NCBI GenBank assembly: GCA_045629925.1
Contig: JAZQSD010000060.1
Location: 1 to 21,938, forward strand
Direction of reading: 5' to 3'
Source of the DNA: Brotonthovivens sp045629925
Lineage (GTDB): Bacteria; Bacillota; Clostridia; Lachnospirales; Lachnospiraceae
Length of the DNA: 21,938 nt
Part shown: piece by piece, positions 15,879 to 21,938 of the stretch
How the letters are laid out: each line of letters begins with the position of its first letter
Numbering within the stretch: the stretch's first letter is position 1
Notes under the pieces: model-generated
The model's database searches: none
Seen by the model: only the letters and a program-made list of their open reading frames with translations
Told to the model about the DNA's origin: nothing
Position numbers and translations under genes: made by a program

Positions 15879-15970
15879 AATAGCAAGTATCATTATATTA
15901 AAATATTATTTCAAATTCAACCAATTCTCCAAGCCACAACCATTAAATATTCCTAAAATCCACTCTACTT
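15879..15970. other. AT-rich spacer between the hairpin and the 34-bp array
   Basis: AT-rich DNA with no gene, no clear promoter and no repeat seen. The motif AGCAAG of the 34-bp array appears once more here at 15882-15887. Confidence 0.4.
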
Positions 15971-16133
15971 CGCAATCGTTTCGTCCCATAATCAACTCTG
16001 CCCTAGCAAGCGTTTCTTCCACACATCACCCCTGCCACAGCAAGCGTTTCTTCCACACATCATCCCCGCTCTAGCAAGCGTTTCTTCCACACATCACCCC
16101 TGCCACAGCAAGTGTTTCTTCCACACAATCAAA
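15971..16133. repeat. Tandem array of about five 34-bp units
   Basis: Units start at 15971 (degenerate), 16005, 16039, 16073 and 16107, exactly 34 bases apart. The core is AGCAAGCGTTTCTTCCACAC followed by ATCA and a C-rich end that varies among units: CCCCTGCCAC, CCCCGCTCT, CCCCTGCCAC. The last unit carries AAGTG for AAGCG and dissolves into the terminator at 16134. Period 34 is not a multiple of three, so it is unlikely to be coding. Confidence 0.9.
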
Positions 16134-16171
16134 CTAGACCTATCCGAAAGTCTCCTCTCAGATAGGTCTAG
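16134..16171 (-). terminator. Hairpin terminator after the DUF554 gene
   Basis: A perfect 11-bp stem, CTAGACCTATC at 16134-16144 with GATAGGTCTAG at 16161-16171, and a 16-base loop. It lies 34 bases beyond the DUF554 stop. On the minus strand it is followed by TTTGATTG, a weak U-run. It most likely ends the permease-DUF917-HyuA-DUF554 operon. Confidence 0.7.
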
Positions 16172-16205
16172 CTTGTTTATTAGCACTTCTTTATTTCACT
16201 AATCA

Positions 16206-16931
16206 TTAGAATCCAAACGGTAAATACGCTGCAACAATTGCCAACACTACCGCCGGAAGCATGTTTGCCACTCGGAATTTCTTACCAAACACAAGATTGA
16301 TTCCTACGCAGCAGATTAAGATGGCTCCTACTAAAGATAAGTAGTGGATTGCCAAATCTGTCATAATCGGGGCAACTAACTTTGCAAGAAGTGTGATGAC
16401 CCCTTCAAAAACAAATACCGGTATGGCTGAGAAAATACATCCTTTTCCCATGGAGGAAGTCATCACCGCAATAATGATCAAGTCCAAGACTGCCTTGACG
16501 GCTAGTATGGAATAATCTCCTAAAATGCCATCTTGTATAGCGCCAACAATTGCCATCGCTCCGATGCAAACTGTCAGAGACGCTGTTACAAACGCATTGA
16601 CAAAACCTGTGTCGCCACTGTTTCCGGTTTTGACCTTCAGCCACTCGCCAAATTTATCAAATGCTCTTTCAATGCCAATCAGCTCCCCAACCACTGTACC
16701 AATGGCCAAACAAAGAACCACAAGCATTGACTTGCCGCTAACCAATGTGGTGGTTTCGATGCTGAGCATTCCTGCCATGGCTCCGGCAATAGCAATAAAG
16801 ATTACGCTGATCCCACAAGCCTTGTTCAAGGAATCCTGCTGCTCCTGACGGAAGAATCTGCCCACAAAATGTCCGATTAATCCGCCAGCCACAATGGCTA
16901 CCGTATTTATTATTGTTCCAAGTCCGATCAT
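16206..16931 (-). CDS. DUF554 family membrane protein (YdfK-like)
   Basis: A 241-residue integral membrane protein with about seven hydrophobic segments. The opening MIGLGTIINTVAIVAGGLIG and FRQEQQDSLNKACGISVIFIAIAGA (in two parts at about 27-51) are typical of DUF554, whose function is unknown; a transport role is often assumed. The start lies one base after the hydantoinase stop (TAAG before the ATG), and a GGGAG about 12 bases upstream sits inside that gene. It is the last gene of the operon and the one least clearly tied to the rest. It might move a substrate or product of the pathway, which is a guess. Confidence 0.87.
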   Translation of the reverse strand: MIGLGTIINTVAIVAGGLIGHFVGRFFRQEQQDSLNKACGISVIFIAIAGAMAGMLSIETTTLVSGKSMLVVLCLAIGTVVGELIGIERAFDKFGEWLKVKTGNSGDTGFVNAFVTASLTVCIGAMAIVGAIQDGILGDYSILAVKAVLDLIIIAVMTSSMGKGCIFSAIPVFVFEGVITLLAKLVAPIMTDLAIHYLSLVGAILICCVGINLVFGKKFRVANMLPAVVLAIVAAYLPFGF

Positions 16932-16932
16932 C

Positions 16933-18483
16933 TTACTGCAGATCTCCCGCAGCTTTTATCTTCACACGGTTTGTGTTTCCTGGATAATATGCCAGAGGAA
17001 CATCTTCCATGTCGATAATTTCTACTGTCTCACGAACCGCGCCAGCGTTAACCGCCATGTCGATAGCTTCATTCTTTGCATTTTCCAAAGCAACATCTCG
17101 TGGTGTCTGATTGTAATCGATCAGTTTCTCATATGTTCCGCTAACCTTAGAAATAGCAGAACCGATAGCATTTGCTGTACCAAAGAAGTTTGGTTTATGC
17201 ACAGAAGCAGCGCCTTCCAGGTTTTCTGGAATAATGATAGAACCGCCGCCAACTAAGATAACATCAATATCTGCGCTGGAGATCTTCATTGCATCGATAG
17301 CTTCCTCAACCATAACTTTGATCTGCGCCATAACATTTTCAGCAAACTCCTGGCTGATGTGTGCTACTTTGCTTGGATCGCCTAACTGGAACATGCCCAA
17401 ACGAACAGCGATATCTGTAGTAGTCATTGTGTCACCGCCAAAGATCAGAGCTTTCTTGGTGATCTGATAACCAACACTGTCAGGACCTACTGTCACAGTT
17501 CCGTCTTCACGTTCTCTGATAATAGAGCCGCCGCCGAGACCGATTGTAACTACGTCTGGCATTCTGAAGTTTGTTCGAACGCCACCGATAGTAACCGCAA
17601 TACTTGATTCACGTGGGAATCCATTCTGGATCATACCCAAGTCAGTAGTTGTTCCACCTACGTCTACTACTAAAGCATTATCTAATTTAGACAGATAACT
17701 TGCTCCACGGATAGAGTTTGTTGGACCACATGCAATTGTTAAGATTGGATATCTTCTTGCATATTCCATAGTCATCAATGTACCGTCATTCTGAGACAAG
17801 TAAATATCTGCATTTGTAATACCCATTTCAGACAGAGATTTTGCAAAACCTGCTGTAAAGCTTTCAGCAACATGGAAAAGAGATGCATTTAAAATAGTAG
17901 CATTTTCTCTTTCCACCAAGCCCATAGAACCGATTTCGCTGGAAACAGAAATATGGATATCATCTCCTAACACTTCCTTACAGATCTCTGCAGCTCTCAT
18001 TTCATGGTCATTACGTACAGTTGAGAATACAGAAGAGATTGCAACAGATTCCGCTTTGCCTTTTACTTCTTCAAAGAAAGCGCGAATCGCATCTTCATCC
18101 AAATCCCAAATCTTTTTGCCGTCATATTCAAAACCGCCATGGACGATTGTACTTGCTATAACAGCACTCTGAATATCGTCTGCCCAGTCGATCATCGGAG
18201 GCACACCAAGTGTTGCAGGTGCACCAATTCTAATCAGCGCAACTTTTGCCAAATGCTTACGTTCTACAATGGCATTTGTACACTGTGTAGTACCAAGCAT
18301 AGCCTGTTTGATCTCAGATGGATCGATACCAGATTTATCCAAAATTGTTCTAATGGCATCTACGATACCTTCATAAATATCACCAGATGTTGGTCGTTTA
18401 ATCTCTGCGAGAACGTCATAATTATCATCAATCAGAACCGCATCTGTATTAGTTCCGCCAACGTCAATACCTAACTTATACAT
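16933..18483 (-). CDS. Hydantoinase/oxoprolinase family protein (HyuA-like, short form)
   Basis: A 516-residue protein of the ATP-dependent hydantoinase/oxoprolinase A group, an ASKHA-fold enzyme that phosphorylates and opens amide rings. The N-terminal phosphate loop is DVGGTNTDA at 7-15, and the second is DVGGTTTDLGM at 274-284. LSQNDGTLM (229-237) and ACGPTNSIRGA (251-261) are family landmarks, and VGGGS follows near 411. It is shorter than fused or full HyuA proteins (about 650-700 residues) and lacks their C-terminal part. The start at 18483 has GGAAGG 8 bases upstream and follows the DUF917 stop by five bases. It should act with the DUF917 protein; the substrate is unknown. Confidence 0.87.
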   Translation of the reverse strand: MYKLGIDVGGTNTDAVLIDDNYDVLAEIKRPTSGDIYEGIVDAIRTILDKSGIDPSEIKQAMLGTTQCTNAIVERKHLAKVALIRIGAPATLGVPPMIDWADDIQSAVIASTIVHGGFEYDGKKIWDLDEDAIRAFFEEVKGKAESVAISSVFSTVRNDHEMRAAEICKEVLGDDIHISVSSEIGSMGLVERENATILNASLFHVAESFTAGFAKSLSEMGITNADIYLSQNDGTLMTMEYARRYPILTIACGPTNSIRGASYLSKLDNALVVDVGGTTTDLGMIQNGFPRESSIAVTIGGVRTNFRMPDVVTIGLGGGSIIREREDGTVTVGPDSVGYQITKKALIFGGDTMTTTDIAVRLGMFQLGDPSKVAHISQEFAENVMAQIKVMVEEAIDAMKISSADIDVILVGGGSIIIPENLEGAASVHKPNFFGTANAIGSAISKVSGTYEKLIDYNQTPRDVALENAKNEAIDMAVNAGAVRETVEIIDMEDVPLAYYPGNTNRVKIKAAGDLQ

Positions 18484-18488
18484 ATGGC

Positions 18489-19577
18489 TTACCTTCCTTT
18501 GCATCTTTCTTCTACTGGAATATACTCTGTGTCATAGCCAAAATATTTTGGACCAGCCAGGTCTAAACCAGCTTCGCTTCTCCACATTTCAAAGCACTGT
18601 AAACCAATAATATGTACACGTTTGCCATATTTTAAAGCATCTGTTGTCACTGGTGCAAAAGTATCAGAATCCACGAGACAGATCAAGTCTGGAACTGTTG
18701 CAAGGATCTCTCCATCAACATTCGCCAATAAGTTCTCATTCTGGAATTCTACAAAAGCTTCTTTTCCTTTGTATTCGCCTACACCAGAAACAACAACTTT
18801 ACCAAAGTTAAATGCTCCTCTTGTTTCTCTTAAAACGTCCACGATCTTACCCTGGAATAACTTGTATCCTTCAGCAAATTTAAGGAAGTATTCTTCTGGA
18901 GTCATATCTGTGGAATTTTTAACATTTCGAATTGCTTCACCCAGTTTCTGACTTCTTGTAACAATGTTTTTTACAGAATACTGTTTTAACTGTTTTCCTG
19001 ACATTGGATATAAAGCAACTGTAACAGAAGCACCACAGCTCATTGTTACAGCACGTGCTAACTCTTCTGACCATTTGTTGGAGATTGTTTCAAAGATTAC
19101 GCAGTTGCCTTTTTCATCAGTCAATGCCATAGGAGATGCACTGATACCACCGATTGTAAATGTTACCATCTGGATTTCAGGGAACGCTCTTCCCATTCCA
19201 TCCGCATCAACCAATGGTTTGTTCATTTTCGCACATGCTGCGATTGGAATCATAGAGTTAACACCGCCAGCCTCGATTGGCAGATAAGCATATACTTCTT
19301 TGCCATAAAACTGCTCAACTTTGTCGTTTAACTTCTTAAATTCCATACTGCCAACAGCCTTTTCAGCTAATACAGTAGGAGCACCCATCATAGCCACAGG
19401 AATAACCAGTGCATCATCTGGGATTTCTTCTGGATCCAGCAATGTTACTGGTCCATTTTCTTTAATAGCTGCAATCGCCATTAACTTTCCAATATATGGA
19501 TCACCGCCTCCGCCAGCACCAAGCAGCGCCGCGCCTAAAGCAATGTCTTCTATATCATTAACATCTATTTTACGCAC
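18489..19577 (-). CDS. DUF917 (S-methyl thiohydantoin desulfurase-like) protein
   Basis: A 362-residue cytosolic protein of the DUF917 family, also named S-methyl thiohydantoin desulfurase domain proteins after one characterised activity. The signature GAGGGGDPYIG sits at 20-30, and IPIEAGGVNS-type text (LPIEAGGVNSMIP) at about 99-111. Family members are commonly encoded beside HyuA-like proteins and probably form a complex or sequential pair with them in opening hydantoin-like rings. It starts with GTG at 19577, with GAGG 8 bases before. It lies 18 bases after the permease gene and 5 before HyuA. The actual substrate here is not known, and the desulfurase name should not be taken as an assignment. 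Confidence 0.87.
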   Translation of the reverse strand: MRKIDVNDIEDIALGAALLGAGGGGDPYIGKLMAIAAIKENGPVTLLDPEEIPDDALVIPVAMMGAPTVLAEKAVGSMEFKKLNDKVEQFYGKEVYAYLPIEAGGVNSMIPIAACAKMNKPLVDADGMGRAFPEIQMVTFTIGGISASPMALTDEKGNCVIFETISNKWSEELARAVTMSCGASVTVALYPMSGKQLKQYSVKNIVTRSQKLGEAIRNVKNSTDMTPEEYFLKFAEGYKLFQGKIVDVLRETRGAFNFGKVVVSGVGEYKGKEAFVEFQNENLLANVDGEILATVPDLICLVDSDTFAPVTTDALKYGKRVHIIGLQCFEMWRSEAGLDLAGPKYFGYDTEYIPVEERCKGR

Positions 19578-19595
19578 AACAATTACCTCTTTTAC

Positions 19596-20918
19596 TTATT
19601 TTGCACTAGCAGTTGCTTCTTCGATAGTCATTTCACCTTTGCCTACCAGAGCTGTATTCTTACATAATTTGTATAATACGATATAAACTACGAATGCGAT
19701 GATAACGCCGTCTAATGCAGCGCTGAATACATGGATTACGTTTAATGTTTCTAATAATGCAAAGATACCACTAACTGCCCATGCGATAATACCAACCCAG
19801 TTAACGCCTCTGATTGGTTTCCAGATTTCTTTTTTGCCTTTGCAGATTACCCAGTAATCAGCAATAACGATACCCATGATTGGTGGAACAACAGCACCAA
19901 TAATGCTGATGTATGTATTTAACAGATCTGCAAGACCCATAATTGCTAAAACGATACCGATAACACCACAGATCATTGTTGCCATAGGACGTTTCTTATC
20001 TTTGATAGAGAACATCTTACATAAAGCAAGACCGGACATATAAGCGTTACCTGTATTTGTTGTCCATGTTGCAAGAACAAGTACTAACATAGCAACAACT
20101 GGAAGACCTAAACCAGCAAACATGCTTGTTACGTCGTAGTTACCTGTTCCGAGAGCCATGATCGCACCTACCATGATCATTACTACTGCCGCTGGAAGTA
20201 CACCTAAAATAGTAGCTTTTGCTACATCGCCTCTGCTCTTGCAGTAACGTGTGTAGTCAGAGTTACATGTTGCGCCTAATGCGAACAGACCGATTACTGT
20301 AGAGATTGCAGCTGGAACAGCCATTACATTTGTTGTTACTGTTGTGCTGATTGTATCCCATCCTGCAACGTTAACAGAATGAACTGCGCCGTATACGCAA
20401 AGGATGATTAATAAAGGAACTGCGATATAGTTTAAAACGGACATCCATTTTACACCATAAACAGCTGTAATAAACATAACAACGCCCCAAATTACGCAAG
20501 AAAGCCAGAATGGGAACGCAATACCAAGAGCTGCCATCAATGTATTAAATGCCATTGCACAAGTTGCTGTCTGAACCGCAAACCAGCCAGTTTCAGCAAT
20601 AAAGATAACCAATGCCATTGAGAAGTTCGCACCTGTCATACCAAATGCTCTTGTTGATGTCATGGAAGAGTTAAGACCGAGATCACTACCGATACTTCCG
20701 CCTAATACCATCAACAGACAGCAAACTGCAAAACCGATGATTGTAACAATCAATGTTGTTGGCAATGTTAATGTACCAGCAAAAATACCACCTACCATTA
20801 ACATTGGGATACATACCATAGTGCCCGCCCAAATAAACGCTACACTACTCCAAGATCTTTTTTCATTTTCTTGGATCTGAGACATACCTTTGTCTTGTTG
20901 TTTTTTGTTTTCACTCAT
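19596..20918 (-). CDS. NCS1 family permease (CodB/cytosine-permease-like)
   Basis: A 440-residue transporter with about twelve membrane segments. It has the NCS1 features GLNSSMTSTRAFG at 81-93, ETGWFAVQTATCA near 109-121 and SDYTRYCKS at 220-228. NCS1 proteins take up nucleobases, hydantoins and allantoin by cation symport, which fits the neighbours. The start at 20918 is supported by GGGAGG with a 7-base spacing; the frame extends 32 codons upstream over the promoter and is rejected there. It is the first gene of the operon. It probably imports the ring compound that DUF917 and HyuA process. A cytosine substrate is possible but not supported by any deaminase gene nearby. Confidence 0.9.
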   Translation of the reverse strand: MSENKKQQDKGMSQIQENEKRSWSSVAFIWAGTMVCIPMLMVGGIFAGTLTLPTTLIVTIIGFAVCCLLMVLGGSIGSDLGLNSSMTSTRAFGMTGANFSMALVIFIAETGWFAVQTATCAMAFNTLMAALGIAFPFWLSCVIWGVVMFITAVYGVKWMSVLNYIAVPLLIILCVYGAVHSVNVAGWDTISTTVTTNVMAVPAAISTVIGLFALGATCNSDYTRYCKSRGDVAKATILGVLPAAVVMIMVGAIMALGTGNYDVTSMFAGLGLPVVAMLVLVLATWTTNTGNAYMSGLALCKMFSIKDKKRPMATMICGVIGIVLAIMGLADLLNTYISIIGAVVPPIMGIVIADYWVICKGKKEIWKPIRGVNWVGIIAWAVSGIFALLETLNVIHVFSAALDGVIIAFVVYIVLYKLCKNTALVGKGEMTIEEATASAK

Positions 20919-20946
20919 AACAATACCTCCCGTGTACTGTGCTAAT

Positions 20947-20975
20947 TTTATAAATAGTATTCTAGTCTGTGTCAT
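20947..20975 (-). promoter_or_regulatory. Promoter of the permease-DUF917-HyuA-DUF554 operon
   Basis: On the minus strand ATGACA (20975-20970) and TATAAA (20952-20947) are 17 bases apart, each one mismatch from the sigma-A consensus. It lies about 30 bases before the permease start, so the leader would be short. A partial copy of the CAGACA motif falls in the spacer. Confidence 0.7.
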
Positions 20976-21121
20976 TGCAAATATTAACTGTCTGATGGGC
21001 AGAAAAAATCGCATGTTCTTTTGTCCAAACAGACAAATATATTTCGTTTTTTAAAAGACTTTTTTGTAGAAATATTGTAAAATGCAATTATACAGACATT
21101 TTTTCATTGTTTTAACAGACA
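20964..21121. promoter_or_regulatory. Repeated CAGACA/TGTCTG motifs in the divergent PucR-permease region
   Basis: Seen directly: TGTCTG at 20989-20994, CAGACA at 21030-21035, 21093-21098 and 21116-21121, and a partial AGTCTGTG near 20964. At 21020-21037 TTTGTC-N6-GACAAA forms an inverted repeat that includes one of them. The motifs lie between two divergent genes, upstream of and around the operon promoter, where a PucR-type activator would be expected to bind. The binding protein is inferred from position only. Confidence 0.45.
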
Positions 21122-21144
21122 AAAACATTTTCAGTGAGGTTATT

Positions 21145-21938
21145 ATGAGCGTAACAATTGCAGACATATTAGAACTGCCTTCTCTGAGACAGGCAAAAGT
21201 AGTGGCCGGAGCCAACGGCCTGTCCAAAATCATTTCATCGATTTCTGTTTTGGAATCAGCAGACACCGCTTATCTTGTAGATGACATTTTTCACACGGAC
21301 GAATTTTTTGGAAGTGAAATTGTTATCACCGGATTCCTGAACAACCTTCATGATGTGGACGCCCAGTTAAAAAGTATTCGCCGACTGGCGGAAGGCGGTG
21401 AAGTAGGTCTTATCGTTTTCTATGTGGGCATATATCTCCCTGCCATAGATAAGAGCATTATCGACTTTGCGAACAAACATGATTTTGTCATTATTCAGAT
21501 GCCACCAAACGGCAATCTTCGCTATGGGGAAGTTATCAGCGATGTGTCAGAGTTCATCTTCAATGACAGAAATCAAAACCAGTTTATTTTATCTGACATC
21601 CTAGCCCGAGTTTCTCGCCTGCCAGAGCACCAGAGAACCATCAACTCGGTTCTGCGAATGATCAGCGATGAGATCAAAGCTACTCTGATCCTGACAGATA
21701 CAGACTTTAACACTTTGAACATTTCCGCATGGCCACAGGCTGTAAAAGAAGATATCACCCAACATCTGTCAGATATTTATCGAGTTGCATATCGGGAAAA
21801 CATCAAAATAGAGTCTCTCAAGAACTGTTATATCTCAGCCTTTCCGATTCACACAGACCAGGAACAGCCTATGCATCTTTTCATTATTAAAGAAAGCTCT
21901 CCGATCAAACACCTGACAAGCACTCAGGTTACAGATAT
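21145..21938 (+). CDS. PucR family transcriptional regulator, N-terminal part (cut by window edge)
   Basis: The first 264 codons of a PucR-type regulator. The N-terminal PucR sensor-like domain starts MSVTIADILELPSLRQAKVV and runs to about residue 125. From about 150 on a linker follows; the C-terminal PucR-type helix-turn-helix would lie beyond the window. PucR proteins control purine, allantoin and related catabolic genes, often divergently encoded, as here with the permease operon. GAGG at 21136-21139 is 5 bases before the ATG. No stop occurs in the window, so the gene is simply truncated by the edge. The inducer is unknown and probably the operon's substrate or product. Confidence 0.88.
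   Translation, partial: MSVTIADILELPSLRQAKVVAGANGLSKIISSISVLESADTAYLVDDIFHTDEFFGSEIVITGFLNNLHDVDAQLKSIRRLAEGGEVGLIVFYVGIYLPAIDKSIIDFANKHDFVIIQMPPNGNLRYGEVISDVSEFIFNDRNQNQFILSDILARVSRLPEHQRTINSVLRMISDEIKATLILTDTDFNTLNISAWPQAVKEDITQHLSDIYRVAYRENIKIESLKNCYISAFPIHTDQEQPMHLFIIKESSPIKHLTSTQVTD

Noticed and set aside
15549..15893. Arg-rich repetitive open frame of 114 codons on the minus strand over the repeat array, and the matching plus-strand frames
   Set aside because: Unit length alternates between 63 and 64 bases, so frames are not kept between units. There is no convincing ribosome binding site and the composition follows from the repeats.

Overview
The window reads as an accessory stretch of a Gram-positive anaerobe, most like a gut Lachnospiraceae or other Clostridia. 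The signs are moderately AT-rich DNA, strong GGAGG-type ribosome binding sites, Clostridia-style lipoproteins, a ferredoxin-tailed aldo/keto reductase, and LytTR/DUF3021 and NhaC genes. No rRNA, tRNA, IS element, phage gene or CRISPR array was seen. Most genes lie on the minus strand. The species cannot be named from this sequence.

Layout, left to right. (1) 1-1370, minus: a NifX/NifB-like small protein, a zinc-ribbon protein of unknown function and a MATE efflux pump cut by the window edge. (2) 1436-8118, minus: a seven-gene unit for Amadori products. It has a PotABCD-type ABC importer (ATPase, two permeases, lipoprotein receptor), then FrlB-like deglycase, FrlC-like epimerase and FrlD-like kinase. 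The imported fructoselysine-type compound would be phosphorylated by FrlD and split by FrlB to glucose 6-phosphate and the free amino acid. FrlC would feed in the C3 epimer. A promoter and repeated ATTGTA-type sites precede the ATPase gene. (3) 8377-9833: an NhaC-family antiporter with its own promoter and a strong terminator. (4) 9921-12850: an aldo/keto reductase with two [4Fe-4S] motifs and a DUF4163/DUF3298-like lipoprotein, divergent from a DUF6512-like membrane protein. (5) 13470-14338: a LytTR regulator and DUF3021 membrane protein, overlapping by one base. (6) 14393-15288: a standalone PD-(D/E)XK-like nuclease candidate with a terminator. (7) 15289-16205: a 0.9 kb gene-free stretch with two unrelated tandem repeat arrays, eight mosaic units of 63-64 bp and about five units of 34 bp, plus two hairpin terminators. 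(8) 16206-21938: an NCS1 permease, DUF917 protein, HyuA-like hydantoinase and DUF554 protein operon on the minus strand, divergent from a PucR-type regulator that runs off the right edge.

The two best candidates for new biology are the importer plus frlBCD operon, whose receptor seems to have lost the acidic polyamine pocket, and the repeat-rich region beside the nuclease-like gene. The NCS1/DUF917/HyuA/PucR module is a coherent catabolic unit whose substrate is unknown.
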